NCBI GenBank assembly: GCA_001313085.1
Contig: BBFE01000018.1
Span: 1-61,218 of the forward strand
Direction of reading: 5' to 3'
DNA from: Paenibacillus sp. JCM 18996
Lineage (GTDB): Bacteria; Bacillota; Bacilli; Paenibacillales; NBRC-103111
Length of the DNA stretch: 61,218 nucleotides
Both the position numbers and the translations under genes were made by a program. Shown piece after piece: positions 23,424 to 34,565 of this stretch (the stretch's first letter is position 1; each line of letters opens with the position of its first letter). The notes under the pieces were generated by a model. That model did not search any database, was not told the origin of the DNA, and saw nothing but the letters and a program-made list of their open reading frames with translations.

Positions 23424-23624
23424 TTAGTAGCCGGGTCTTGAGATAAACGTATATATAGCACGGTTGTAGTAGATATTATTGACTTTGATGAAGCTCGTCG
23501 TGTAATATTCTACAAAACCGATGTCCTTGTGGTTGTTCTTGAAATAAACCTGTACAGGAACCTCATGTTCGATATGGTCCTTGAACTGTTGGTCGTGATT
23601 TAAGGGTTGGCCATTGGTATACAT
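23424..23624 (-). CDS. Small hypothetical protein, 66 residues
   Basis: An uninterrupted minus-strand frame from ATG 23624 with AGGTGAT upstream: MYTNGQPLNHDQQFKDHIEH, VPVQVYFKNNHKDIGFVEYY, and a C-terminus SRPGY. It fills the gap between rplY and pth, has ordinary codon use and no membrane segment or signal. I do not recognise the family; the alternating hydrophobic pattern suggests a small beta-rich fold. In a window where most frames are broken, an intact compact frame of this kind is likely real. Confidence 0.6.
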   Translation of the reverse strand: MYTNGQPLNHDQQFKDHIEHEVPVQVYFKNNHKDIGFVEYYTTSFIKVNNIYYNRAIYTFISRPGY

Positions 23625-23767
23625 GCTGGAATCACCTACAGTGGAATTTTGGCTTATATTAATAACGACAATTGCTGGCGAAGATGTATCACTGCATTTA
23701 CATAAAAAAAAGTAAATTTTTTTTAAACTGTCGGGTATTTTGCTGAAAAAAAAGGAGCAGATCTTCA

Positions 23768-24325
23768 TTGAAATGGTTTGTTGGGTTGGGAAATCCCGGA
23801 ACAGAATACGGAAGCACCAGGCATAATGTCGGATTTATGGCCATTGACGCTTTTGCCAGGAAACACGGAATCTCCGTCACAGGCGCCAAATGCAAAGCTG
23901 ATCGGCGAAGGACGCATACAGGGAGAGAAGGTTATGCTGCTGAAGCCGATGACTTATATGAACCTGTCCGGAGAAAGCGTCCGCGCGTTTATGGATTATT
24001 ACAAAGCCGAGCTGCAGGATATGATTGTCCTGTATGACGACCTTGATACGCCATTCGGACATCTGAGGCTGCGGTATCAAGGAAGCGCGGGAGGCCATAA
24101 CGGGATCAAGTCCATTATCCAGCACACGGCACGCAGACGTTTAACCGGATTCGAATGGGAATCTCCCGCCCCGCTCCCGGATTTCCGATAGTCAATTATG
24201 TGCTGTCCAATTTTACCAAAGAAGAAATGAAATCAATGGACTCTCTGCTTGAGAAAACGGTGGAAGCTATGGAATGCAGCCTGCAAGCGCCTTTTGACAA
24301 GACTATGGCGAAGTACAATTCCTGA
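23768..24325 (+). CDS. pth: Peptidyl-tRNA hydrolase (two frameshifts)
   Basis: Releases peptides from stalled peptidyl-tRNA. It starts at TTG 23768 (AAGGAG 11 bases upstream) with [20 protein letters not shown], whose GNPG and catalytic His (RHN) are standard. A shift near 23898 precedes [40 protein letters not shown] and [10 protein letters not shown] follow. A missing G near 24133 precedes [20 protein letters not shown]. Length is 185 residues, normal for the family. Confidence 0.93.
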
Positions 24326-24436
24326 ACTGGGGGCAATTATGCGGCTTCGCTCCCGTAAAAGTCTCAATTCCAGGGCTAATTGACGGCGTTTTGGGAATAC
24401 TGAAAAGGTATATGACCAAAACAGGAGGCATACACT

Positions 24437-24664
24437 ATGTCAATTAAATATATTTGTCCCCACTGCCGGATAGGGATTGGCCAATTGGACTCGTCGGTTT
24501 CCGAATTTCAGCTGGGCTTCCATTTCTTGACCACAGAGGAGCGGAGAGATATAATATCGTATGATTCAAACGGTGATGTGACTGTCCGAATTGCGTGCGA
24601 TTATTGCAGGGAAGCGGTGGAAAATAATCCCGAGCTGTCCCTTATCGTTAATCCGTTGCAATAA
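24437..24664 (+). CDS. fin: Anti-sigma-F factor Fin
   Basis: Fin (YabK) promotes the switch from sigma-F to sigma-G in the forespore. Intact, 75 residues: MSIKYICPHCRIGIGQLDSS, FLTTEERRDIISYDSNGDVT and IACDYCREAVENNPEL. The CPHC and CDYC pairs form a zinc site. ACAGGAGG precedes the ATG. It lies between pth and mfd as in Bacillus. With gin at the other end of the window, both known small sigma-F/G antagonists are present. Confidence 0.93.
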   Translation: MSIKYICPHCRIGIGQLDSSVSEFQLGFHFLTTEERRDIISYDSNGDVTVRIACDYCREAVENNPELSLIVNPLQ

Positions 24665-24678
24665 GAAACGGGCGGATA

Positions 24679-24708
24679 GGCCGAAGCTTTACAGCTTAGG
24701 CTTCTTTT
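24679..24708 (+). terminator. Rho-independent terminator after fin
   Basis: GCCGAAGCT / AGCTTAGGC stem around TTAC, then TTCTTTT. Confidence 0.7.
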
Positions 24709-24748
24709 GCTTCATATGAAGGTGTATGGTTGAGAGGGGTGTACATGA

Positions 24749-27700
24749 TTGCAAGAGTTACTTTCTGCTTTTTCCCGTGATGCGGATTTTCAGTCGATTG
24801 TATCGGGACTGCGTTCCGGAATGAAAGAACAATTGATTTCCGGTTTGTCCGGGTCATCCAAAGGGGTCATGATTTCGGCCCTTGCCGCAGAGATGAAAGC
24901 CCCTTTATTGGTTCTTACTCACAATATGTTCTCGGCTCAGAAGATTGTGGAAGATTTGGTGGAATGCCTGCCCGAGGAGCAGATTTTGTTATTTCCCGCG
25001 CAGGAAATCCTCTCGGCTGAGGCCGCGGCGGCAAGTCCCGAAATGCTCGCCCAGAGGATAGAAGCGTTAACCCGCCTGGCCTCCGGATACAGAGGGGTCG
25101 TTGTGGCGCCGTTTGCGGCTGTACGAAAGCTTTTGCCCAATAAAGAGATGTTTGTGCACGCGCTGTGTCTCTGAAGGTAGGGGATACGGTGCAGTTGGAA
25201 GATTTCCTTGTTAAGATGACAGAGCTGGGGTATGAAAGAACGGAAAGGGTCGAATCCAAAGGACAGATGAGTGTCCGCGGCGGAATCATTGATTTTTTTA
25301 CCCGGTGACTTCGGAGACGGCTTTCAGGGTGGAATTGTTCGATGTGGAAGTAGACTCGATCCGAAGCTTTGAGGTGTCCGATCAGAGATCGATAGACAAG
25401 CTGAATTCAATAGTCATTCTGCCCTGCAGCGATATTTTAATAGAACGTAAGCGCTTCCAATTAGCGGCGCAGCATGCATATGAACTGCTCCAGGCCCAAC
25501 TGCAGAAAATGTCGGACCGCAAAAGCAAGGAAAAGCTGCTGGAGAACATCGGTTACGATATCGAAAGATTGAAGCAGGAAGAGAATTTCCCGGGCATTTA
25601 TAAATATATTTCCTTGTTGTATCCGGAGAGACAGAGTTTGTTCGATTACGTCCCTCAAGATACGGTGCTGTGGATCGACGAACCGCTGCGTCTGCTGGAG
25701 ACGGTGAAGCAGCTTGAGAAGGACGAAGCCGAATGGATGACCCATTCCCTGGAGGAGGGCAAGAGCTTGCCTGCTTTTTTTTCCGTTTCCAAATCCTATG
25801 AGTCGATGCTGTTCCGCAAGCCTTTCCAGACGCTGTACTCTTCCCTTTTTTTTAAGGCAGGTGCCGCAAACCCAACCCCAGAACATTGTCAATTTCATGT
25901 CCCGGGCGATGCAAAGCTTCCATGGGCAGATGAATCTGTTGAAATCGGAGATGGAACGCTGGAAGAAGACCGGAAGCCGGGTCATTATCCTCGCCAACGG
26001 GCCTGAGAGGATCGAACGCGTTAAGCGGGTGCTGCAGGACTATCACATCGAGGAGCCTGTTATCCTGGACGGAAACCTTCAGGCAGGGTTCGAGCAGCCT
26101 TCCATTCATTTGGTCGTCATTACCGAAGGCGAGATGTTCACGCAGAAACAGCGGAAAGTGCGTAAAGTAGACAAGAAGCTGGACAACGCGGAACGGATCA
26201 AGAGCTACCAGGAATTGAAAATCGGCGATTATGTAGTGCATGTCAACCATGGAATCGGGAAGTATGTAGGTATCGGCACCCTGGAGATCAACGGGATCCA
26301 CAAGGATTACATCCACATCCTCTATGCGGCGGAGACAAGCTGTCCGTGCCGATCGACCAGATCGAGCTCATCCAAAAGTATGTCGGAGCCGAAGAAAAAA
26401 GAGCCTAAGATCTATAAGCTTGGCGGAGCCGATTGGGCGAGAGTCAAAAGCAAAGCCCGGGCTTCTGTCAAGGACATTGCGACGATCTGATCAAGCTGTA
26501 TGCCGAGCGGCAGGCCGCCCAAGGCTATGCCTTCCAGAAGGACAGCGCTTATCAGCAGGAGTTTGAAAGCTTGTTCCCTTATGACGCGACTGTGGATCAG
26601 CTGAGGGCTATAGAGGAAATCAAAGAAGATATGGAGAAGTCCAGGCCGATGGACAGGCTGCTCTGCGGAGATGTGGGGTACGGCAAGACGGAAGTGGCGA
26701 TCAGGGCAGCGTTCAAAGCGGCTATCGACGGCAAGCAGGTGGCCGTTCTGGTGCCCACTACGATTTTGGCGCAGCAGCATTATGAAACTTTCCGTGAACG
26801 ATTCTCCGGATACCCGTTTCGCATCGAGGTCCTGAGCCGTTTCCGTTCGAAGAAGGAACAAACGGACACGATGAAAGGAGTGAAGGCGGGAACTGTGGAC
26901 ATAGTGATCGGCACGCATCGGCTGCTCTCCGCGGATGTTCAGTTTAAGGAACTCGGCCTGCTTATAGTCGACGAGGAGCAGCGTTTTGGCGTGTCCCATA
27001 AGGAGAAGCTGAAGAGGCTCAAGACGAATGTCGATGTGCTTACCTTGACGGCGACGCCGATTCCGCGGACGCTGCACATGTCGATGCTGGGAGTGCGCGA
27101 TCTGTCCGTCATCGAGACGCCGCCCGAGAACCGTTTCCCTGTGCAGACATATGTCGTTGAACACAGCAACGCGCTGATCCGTGAGGCTTTGGAGCGTGAG
27201 CTGTCCAGGGAAGGACAAGTGTATTACCTTTACAACCGGGTACAGGGCATTCACCAGATGGCGGATATTATCTCATCGCTGGTTCCCGACGCCAAAGTGG
27301 CCGTAGCTCATGGACAAATGTCCGAGCAGGAGCTGGAAAAGACGATTCTCGACTTCCTCGACGGGGAATACGATGTGTTAGTTTCTACCAGCATTATCGA
27401 GACCGGTGTGGATATTCCTAACGTCAATACATTGATCGTACACGACGCGGATAAAATGGGTTTATCCCAGCTGTATCAGTTAAGAGGACGGGTAGGACGC
27501 TCTAACCGGATTGCGTATGCGTACTTCACTTATCAACGCGACAAAGTGCTGACCGAGGTGGCCGAAAAGAGACTGCAGGCCATCAAGGAGTTTACAGAAC
27601 TGGGTTCAGGGTTTAAAATTGCCATGAGGGATTTGTCCATCCGGGGGGCCGGCAATCTGCTCGGTGCGGAGCAGCACGGATTTATCGCGTCTGTGGGTTT

Positions 27701-28277
27701 TGATCTGTATTCGCAGATGCTTGCGGAGGAAATCGCCAAACTCAAGGCCGAGATAGACGGCACAAGCGCGGAGCCCGAGAAGGAATGGCAGACCCAACTG
27801 GATATCAATCTGGATGCTTATCTTCCATCCGACTACATTTACGACAGTATGCAGAAGATTGAAATTTACAAAAAAAGGTTGCCACATTCGCAAGATAGAG
27901 GAATCGGAGGACCTGCGCGACGAGCTGGTGGACCGGTTCGGCGATTTGCCGCAAGCGGTGGAGAACTTGCTGGCAGTAGCGCGCCTTAAGGTTTACGGCA
28001 TCCAATATGCCGTTGAGTCTATCACCCAAAAGGGAGACGACTACTATATCAAAATCCATCCCGACCAGAACGGCCGGTTGGATGGGCAGAAGCTGTTCGA
28101 GCTGTCATCCGACTTCGGAGGCAGGGTGAAGCTCATCAGCGGTCCGCAAATTCATATCGCGGTTCGCTGTAAAGGCATGAGTCTGAGGAATCGATCTCAT
28201 ATCTGGAAAAATTTTTTTTGCTGCAGTATAAGGCGGCTTTAAAGTCGAAAGGAGAATTACAGGATGTTGCAAAATAA
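24749..28277 (+). CDS. mfd: Transcription-repair coupling factor (about eight frameshifts)
   Basis: Mfd removes stalled RNA polymerase at lesions and recruits UvrA. Repaired length is 1175 residues from TTG 24749. Order of elements: UvrB-like module ([36 protein letters not shown]), RNA-polymerase-interacting domain ([31 protein letters not shown]), translocase with Walker [68 protein letters not shown] and [18 protein letters not shown], and the TRCF domain. Shifts lie near 25166, 25292, 25857, 26330, 26397, 26482, 27877 and 28184. The last 14 bases overlap prsA. Confidence 0.94.
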
Positions 28278-29384
28278 ACAAACGTTAGCGAAGAAGTGGG
28301 TCCTCCTTTTAGCAGCCGCTATATTGGTGCTTGGTGTGCTCGGCGGGTGCGGAAAGAAATCGCAAGCGGGAAATGCGGCCGCTTCGAAGGATGTAGTCGC
28401 CACTTATAAAGCGGAACGGTCACCGCCGAGGAGTTCGACAAGTTTCAAAATGTAAATAAAGTGTTCTATCCCCAGTACGCCCAGTTTGCGAACGATCCGT
28501 CTTACAAGCAGGAAATGCTGAAGCAGTATATCACCTTCAAGGTGCTGTCCGAACGTCTGGATGCCAAAGACAAGCCGGAAGCTGACAAAAAAGGTGAAAA
28601 CGCAGACCGATCAAATTAAAAGCTACCTGGACATGCAGGGCGGAGCGGATAAGTGCTTAAGGACAACAAGATCGAGATGAAGGACCTTGAGCAGTTTGTG
28701 CAGCGCAGCCTTTATTCATTGACCGCGATGGAAAGCAAAGTGACGGACGACCAGGTCAAAGCCGAGTATGACAAGAAGCTCGCGGCGGACAAAGAGGCTT
28801 ACACCGTGGCTACGGTCAGCCATATCCTGGTCGCTTTGAAAGACGCTGCCACACAGAAAGACCTTCGCACTGCTGACGAGGCGTTGAAACGCGCGAAGGA
28901 AGTGCAGGACAAGCTGAGCAAAGGCGGAGATTTTTCAGCTTTGGCCAAGGAATACTCCGACGATCCGGGTTCCAAGGACAAAGGCGGCAAGTATGAGAAT
29001 GCGGATATCTCCCAATGGGTGCCTGAATTCAAAAAAGGCCGCAGCCGAGCTGCCTCTGGGCCAGGTCAGCGATCCGGTCAAGACCGATTACGGTTACCAC
29101 GTGATGAAAGTGGAATCAAGAACAACCAAGAAGCTGGACGATGTCAAAGCGGATATTAAGTCCGGACTTGCAGAACAGCAAATATACAACTTTGCCGAGA
29201 AAGAGCTGCCGGGCATGATTGAAACCAACAATCTTCCAAGCCTCAGCCTCAGCAGCCTGCCCAGCCGAATAACGGCGGACAAGCGCCATCCGGTTCACAG
29301 CAGCCTGCTCCGGCCGCACCGGCTCCCGACCAGACTGCGCCGCAGAATACACCGGCGCCTGCTCCGGCAGAGCCTAAGAAGTAA
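28264..29384 (+). CDS. PrsA/SurA-type foldase lipoprotein, parvulin PPIase (five frameshifts)
   Basis: An exported peptidyl-prolyl isomerase anchored by lipid. The signal peptide KKWVLLLAAAILVLGVLGGC ends in a lipobox LGGC. The parvulin domain is seen in VSHILVALKDAA, LSKGGDFSALAKEYSDDPGS and LGQVSDPVKTDYGYHVMKVE. The C-terminal tail is rich in Pro and Gln/Ala. Shifts near 28412, 28590, 28651, 29035 and 29240 must be edited, giving 373 residues. It starts inside the end of mfd and its own terminator follows. Likely helps fold secreted proteins outside the membrane. Confidence 0.88.
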
Positions 29385-29402
29385 GCCCTTCGCAATATTT
29401 AC

Positions 29403-29433
29403 CAGGATGTCCTTCGGGGCATCCTGTTTTTTT
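29403..29433 (+). terminator. Rho-independent terminator after the foldase gene
   Basis: CAGGATG / CATCCTG stem around TCCTTCGGGG, followed by T7. Confidence 0.83.
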
Positions 29434-29507
29434 ATTTGGATATTATGGACATAATGAGTGAAGCGGAATCTGTTATATAACGGGTGTAGATCAGACCGCT
29501 GGGAGTT

Positions 29508-29537
29508 GTATAAGAATTTGGGAACGGTTGAATACTA
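29508..29537 (+). promoter_or_regulatory. Sigma-G-like promoter of spoVT
   Basis: GTATA (29508-29512), 18-bp spacer, AATACTA (29531-29537), one mismatch from the forespore -10 box. spoVT is a sigma-G gene in Bacillus subtilis. Confidence 0.5.
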
Positions 29538-29626
29538 TGTTCAGAAACCAATTCCCTTTCATCATGGTATAAAGTTTTGGATCTACTCGTATCTAATTCT
29601 TCAAAGAAAGCGAGGCAGCTAGAGGC

Positions 29627-30173
29627 ATGAAAGCAACTGGAATTGTTCGTCGTATAGAGATTTGGGCAGAGTCGTAATTCCAAAAGAAATCCGCCGCACA
29701 TTGAGGATTCGCGAAGGAGATCCACTGGAAATTTTTTGTTGACCGGGACGGGGAAGTCATTCTTAAGAAATATTCACCAATCGGGGAGCTCGGCGATTTC
29801 GCAAAGGAATATGCTGAATCCTTATATGAAAGCACAGGGCATATTACGATGATTTCGGACCGCGACACAGTTATTACCGTGGCAGGCGGCTCCAAGAAGG
29901 ATTATTTGGACAAGCCGATCGGAAGTCTCGTCGAAAGCAGCATGGACAATCGCAAGACCGCGCTGGACAGCGGAGGCGGACAGTATGAAATTTGCAAAAA
30001 AACATGAATGAAACCTACAGCTCCTATGTTATCGCACCGATCATTGCGGGCGGCGACCCTATCGGCTCCGTTATCCTGCTGTCCAAAGAAGACAATGTGA
30101 AAATGGGCGAACTGGAAAGCAAAATGGCCGAAACCGCAGCCGGTTTTTTTTGGCCAAGCAAATGGAGCAGTAA
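29627..30173 (+). CDS. spoVT: Forespore transcription regulator SpoVT (four frameshifts)
   Basis: An AbrB-type DNA-binding domain (MKATGIVRRIEDLGRVVIPK, RTLRIREGDPLEIFVDRDGE) joined to a GAF-like domain (TVITVAGGSKKDYLDKPIG, YVIAPIIAGGDPIGSVILLS). It tunes sigma-G genes in the forespore. Edits: one base missing near 29660, a T6 run near 29734 (five expected), A7 near 29996 (five) and T8 near 30144 (six). Repaired length is 180 residues, close to the family's 178. ATG 29627 has only a modest SD (GAGG). It is the second AbrB-fold protein of the window. Confidence 0.92.
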
Positions 30174-30293
30174 GACGAAACTTCTCAAGGCAGGCTTCCT
30201 TGAAGGCAAGGTGCTCAGGCATCTTCTTATCCGGGAGGCTTTTTTTTCTTTGGCCGGATATCATATATAATGGAGGGCATGGGAGGAGATGGC

Positions 30294-31949
30294 GTGAACG
30301 ACAAAGAGCGGGAGAGACCGTCATCCCGGTGGATGGAAGGCGCATTGGTATTGGGTTTGGCAGCGGCAGTTTCCAAGGCGCTCGGGACGCTGCAGAAGAT
30401 TCCGCTGCAGAATCTGGCCGGAGACCAGGTATTCGGCATCTATAACGCGGTTTATCCGCTGTACATATTGATTACTTTCCTCGCAACCGCGGGGTTTCCG
30501 CTCGCGGTGTCCGCTTTTGTTGCAGAGCGGGCCTCCAAAGGGCAGTATGGCGAAGCCAGGCGTGTACTTCGCATTGCTGCCGCCATTCTTTCGATGAGCG
30601 GCTTGCTTTTCTTTGCGGGTTTATACTGGGGGGCCGATCTGCTGGCAGGCTGGATAGGCGTACAAGATACGGCGGCGGCTATCCGGAGCGTTTCCTTTGC
30701 GCTGCTGATTGTGCCGGTTATGTCGCTCTGCGCGGATATTTTCAGGGACACGGCAACATGCTGCCCACGGCTTATTCCCAGGTTGCCGAACAGCTTGTGC
30801 GTGTGCTTACTATGGTGGGGCTGCTTCTTTACTTTATGCAGGGACATGCTTCCGAAGGAACGATAGCGGCGGGAGCTACATTCGGCTCTGTCACCGGCGC
30901 AGCGGCGGGCTTGGCCGTTGTGTGGCGTTATTGGATTAGGGAACGAATGGATCCCCGTGTGGATGAGGCCAATGGATTAAGCGGCGGGCGTGTAAGCACG
31001 TTCTCTCTGGTCAGGCAGTTCGTGCTCTATGCGCTTCCTATTGCGCTGGGATCCATCATGCTGCCGATCTTGACGCTGGTGGACACTTTTACGATGCCCC
31101 GCCTGCTGGCAAACGGCTTGGGCACGGAAGCGGGCGCCATGCGGCAGTTTGGTCTTTACAACCACGGGCTGCCGTTGGTCCAAATGGTGGCTATGATCGC
31201 CGCTTCCGTGACGGCCGCGGTGGTTCCCGTCATAGCGGCTGCTAGGGCGACAGGCGATGAACGGCTGATCCGGATAAGGACCGAGCTCGCTCTGCGGTTA
31301 ACTTGGCTCATAGGGCTGGCCGCTTCCATAGGGATGGCTTTGACTGCAGAGCACCTGAATATCACGTTCTACACGGATAATGAGGCACTGGAGCCGTGCG
31401 AATACTGGCCTTTACCGCTTTATTCAGCATTATGAATATTATCTCGGGAAGTATCCTGCAAGGGCTGGGCGCCGTGTTGATCCCGGTTGTAAGCCTGCTC
31501 GCAGCCTCTGCGGTCAAGCTGACCGGGAATTATCTTCTGATGCCCCGGCTCGGAATTGAGGGGGCCGCATACTCCGCCAACGCGGCTTTAATGCTGGCGG
31601 CGGGTATAAATCTTTACTTTTTTTGAGAAAGCTGACAGGAGCTTCTTTCCGCTCAAGCAGCTTTCTGTGGAAACCTGCTTTGGCTGCGGCCATCCTGACT
31701 TTCGGCATTTTATTAAGCATGCACGCGGCCCAAACTGTGCTGCAGTGGGCCCCTGTCCTGCTGCCGTCAAGGCTGCAGAGCACGATAATCAGCTTGTTCA
31801 CCGTGTTGGCCGCGGCAGGGATGTATATTGCCGCTGTATTCAAGACAGGCTGTCTTACAAAAGACGACCTGGAGGCCCTCCCGGAGCTTCAAGGCAAACT
31901 GGATGCTTTTCTGCTGAAGATGAAGCTGCGTAAACCGATGAATCTTTAA
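30294..31949 (+). CDS. yabM: MurJ/SpoVB-like polysaccharide flippase (three frameshifts)
   Basis: A MOP-superfamily lipid-linked oligosaccharide transporter with about 14 hydrophobic segments, 551 residues when repaired. It starts at GTG 30294 (GGGAGGAGAT upstream): WMEGALVLGLAAAVSKALGT, then QKIPLQNLAGDQVFGIYNAV, typical of SpoVB-like proteins. Shifts: one missing G near 30750, one missing G near 31391, and a T7 run at 31618-31624 (five expected). It lies between spoVT and yabN as in Bacillus yabM. Its role may be vegetative or spore peptidoglycan; the sequence does not decide. Confidence 0.88.
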
Positions 31950-31974
31950 ATAAAAACGACTGCTGGAGGTAATT

Positions 31975-33513
31975 ATGAGCGCATCCATTACGATTGTCGG
32001 ATTGGGAACCGGGGATGAGAACCAATTAACCTTGGGCGTATGGAAGAAGCTGCAGTCATCCGGGCGCTGTATGTACGGACGGAGCAGCATCCGGTGGTGC
32101 AATCCCTGCTGCGTGGAAGTATGGCGTACGAATCCTTCGACAGGCTCTATGAGCGGCATGACACTTTCGAGAAGGTATACGATGCGATCGCCGGGGAACT
32201 CGCGGCCGAGGCGAAGCAGACAGGGGGAGAGGTGGTTTATGCCGTTCCGGGCCATCCGATGGTGGCGGAATATACGGTTAAACTCCTGCGGGAACGCTGC
32301 TCCGCGGAAGGGATTCACCTGACAGTCCTGGGGGGCGAGAGCTTCCTCGACCAGGCGTTCCTGCGGTTCGGCTTCGACCCGATCGATGGCTTCCAGCTGC
32401 TTGACGCTTCCGAACTGTCCGTAGCCAATCTGAATCCCCGCCTGCATACGATCATCGGCCAGGTGTATGATGTCCATACGGCTTCCGACGCCAAACTCAG
32501 CCTGATGCAGATTTATCCGGACGACTACAAGGTAAAGGTCGGGCATTCCCTCGGAGTGGAGGGGGCGGAAAGAATAGAAGAGGCAGCTTTGTATGAACTG
32601 GACCGAATCAAGGATTACGGCAATTTATCTTTAATCTGGGTGCCGGCCGCCGACAAGCCTGAACTGCTTAACCGTTCTTTTGCCCGCTTGCATGAAATTA
32701 TCGCGATTTTGCGGAGCCCGGAAGGGTGCCCTTGGGACCGTGAACAGACTCATGCTTCCCTTCGCCGTTACCTCATCGAGGAGACGTATGAAGTGCTGGA
32801 AACGATTGATGACGACGATCCTGCAGCGATGTGCGAAGAGATGGGTGACCTGCTTCTGCAAATTATGCTGCATTCCCAAATCGAAGAGGAAGATGGCGTT
32901 TTTTACCGTCTACGACGTGATCCAGAAACTGAATGAAAAAAAATGATTCGCCGCCACCCCCACGTGTTTGCCGAAGCCACAGCCGATTCTTCGGAAGAAG
33001 TGCTCGTCAATTGGCAGCAGATCAAGGCCGAGGAAAAGAAAAGCAAGGGTGTCGATGCTGCTGAGGAACAGGTTCTCTCCGGCATCCCGAGAGATCTGCC
33101 TGCTTTAATGAAAGCGTGGCATCTTCAGAAAAAAGGCGGCTCGCGTGGGCTTTGATTGGGAACGGATCGAGGAGGTCATCGGGAAAGTGGAGGAGGAACT
33201 TGCGGAGCTGAAAGAAGTGCTTGCCACAGGCGATCAACGCGATGAGCAGAAGGAAGAGCTGGGAGACCTGCTTTTTTTTGCCGTCGTGAATCTTGCGAGG
33301 TTTCTGAAGGCGGATCCGGAGGAAGCTCTCTCCTCCACCAACCGCAAATTCATCGAACGTTTCTCTTATATTGAGCGGGAGCTGCGTTTAAGAGAGAAGA
33401 CTTTTGACCAAACTGATTTACTAGAAATGGAAACCCTGTGGCAGCAGGCAAAAAAAACTTCGGCAATCGACCGCGCAAAAGCAGGAATTCTAGCGGGTGC
33501 AAAGAATAAATAA
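31975..33513 (+). CDS. yabN: YabN: tetrapyrrole methylase-like plus MazG pyrophosphohydrolase (frameshifted)
   Basis: A two-domain protein. The N-terminal SAM-methylase fold shows ITIVGLGTGDENQLTLGVWK and VVYAVPGHPMVAEYTVKLL. Then come two MazG modules, EGCPWDREQTHASLRRYLIE with EEMGDLLLQIMLHSQI, and KVEEELAELKEVLATGDQRD with EELGDLLFFAVVNLARFL. MazG hydrolyses aberrant NTPs, so a house-cleaning role is likely. Shifts: one missing G near 32067, T6 near 32900, A8 at 32936-32943 and A6 near 33131. A further A8 near 33450 decides the end: as written it stops at 33513 (about 511 residues), and with seven A's at 33493. Confidence 0.9.
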
Positions 33514-33577
33514 TTACGAACAGGCAGGGCTCGGCGGAGCTCACAAAAAAATGAATGCTATTTAGGAGGATTCTATT

Positions 33578-33856
33578 ATGTTGAACAAAGCGGATCTAAT
33601 CAGCAACATCGCAACCAAAAGCGGAATGACCAAAAAAAGAAGTGGAAACCGTGCTTAACGGTTTTTTTTGGGTGAAGTGACCGAAGCTTTGACGAACGGA
33701 GATAAAGTGCAGCTGATCGGCTTTGGCACTTTCGAGACCCGCAAACGTTCCGGCCGCACGGGGCGAAACCCGCAAACCGGCAAGGAGATTTCTATCCCCG
33801 AGACGGTGGTTCCGGCTTTCAAAGCGGGAAACAAACTTAAAGAAGCCGTAAAATAA
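33578..33856 (+). CDS. hup: Histone-like DNA-binding protein HU (two frameshifts)
   Basis: Nucleoid protein HU, 91 residues: [40 protein letters not shown], and [20 protein letters not shown] with the DNA-contacting arm and [13 protein letters not shown]. Shifts: A7 near 33632-33638 (six expected) and T8 at 33662-33669 (six expected). TAGGAGG precedes ATG 33578, and the stop overlaps the rqcP start. The yabN-hup-rqcP order is typical of Paenibacillus rather than Bacillus subtilis. Confidence 0.94.
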
Positions 33857-34128
33857 TGCGTCTTGACAAGTTTTTTTGAAGGTTTCCCGCCTGATAAAGC
33901 GCCGTACTGTCGCGAAGGACGTCTCGGATCAGGGAAGAGTCTGGATCAACGGCAGGGATGCGAAGCCGAGCTCTACGGTAAAGGTGGGAGACGAGCTCAA
34001 GATCCAGTTTGGACAGAAGCTCGTAACGGTCCGGGTGGAACGCCTCGCGGAAACGACGAAAAAAGGATGAAGCCGCGGGTATGTATACTATGCTTCAGGA
34101 AGAAAAGCTTCAGGATAATTCACTGTAA
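33856..34128 (+). CDS. rqcP: RqcP, S4-domain ribosome quality-control factor (two frameshifts)
   Basis: YabO/RqcP binds the 50S subunit with RqcH during C-terminal tailing of stalled peptides. The S4 domain is MRLDKFLKVSRLIKRRTVAK and VWINGRDAKPSSTVKVGDEL. A T7 run near 33872 (five expected) breaks it at codon 7, and an A6 run near 34060 (five expected) replaces the tail DEAAGMYTMLQEEKLQDNSL by an early stop. Repaired length is 89 residues, as in the family. ATG overlaps the hup TAA. Confidence 0.92.
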
Positions 34129-34137
34129 AACCAACAC

Positions 34138-34161
34138 GCTCCCTTCGGGGAGCTTTTTTTT
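34138..34161 (+). terminator. Rho-independent terminator after rqcP
   Basis: GCTCCC TTC GGGGAGC hairpin followed by T8. Confidence 0.85.
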
Positions 34162-34173
34162 GTTCCGGAAAGG

Positions 34174-34199
34174 CCCTGCTTACTTGCGGGGTTTTTTTT
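34174..34199 (+). terminator. Second, weaker terminator in tandem
   Basis: CCCTGC / GCGGGG stem with one T-G pair and a T8 tract. Together with the preceding hairpin it insulates the sporulation genes yabPQ from hup-rqcP. Confidence 0.55.
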
Positions 34200-34276
34200 G
34201 CCAGGCTCGTTCTAAACAAGGACATCCCTCCATACCTATTTATTAATAGACCTGAAACCGAGGGGGAAAACGAGCT

Positions 34277-34565
34277 ATGGTCCTGGAACAAGCCGGTAAG
34301 AACAAAAGACAGGAAATCAAAATGCTCAACCGCAAGCTTTTGGAAATATCCGGCGTAATGAACGTGGAAAGCTTCGACAGCGAGGAGTTTTTTGCTCGAA
34401 ACGGAAATGGGATTCCTTATGATCAAAGGTCAGAATTTACATATCAAGAACTTGAACCTGGAGCAGGGATTAGTCGCCATCGAAGGGATTGTGAATAAAC
34501 TGGAGTATGTGGACTCGAACTCGGGCGAAAAGTCCAAGGGTCTGTTGGGTAAGCTGTTCAAGTGA
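34277..34565 (+). CDS. yabP: Spore protein YabP (one frameshift)
   Basis: A small mother-cell protein required for efficient sporulation in Bacillus. MVLEQAGKNKRQEIKMLNRK, LLEISGVMNVESFDSEEFLL and FLMIKGQNLHIKNLNLEQGL give the beta-rich YabP/YqfC fold. A T6 run near 34390 (five expected) breaks the frame. Repaired length is 95 residues ending LLGKLFK. Its TGA overlaps the yabQ GTG, so the two are co-translated. Confidence 0.9.

Noticed and set aside
24437..24437. A sigma-F promoter before fin based on GGGAATACTG upstream
   Set aside because: The -10-like element fits, but no GYATA-type -35 lies 15-16 bases upstream, so it is not called.
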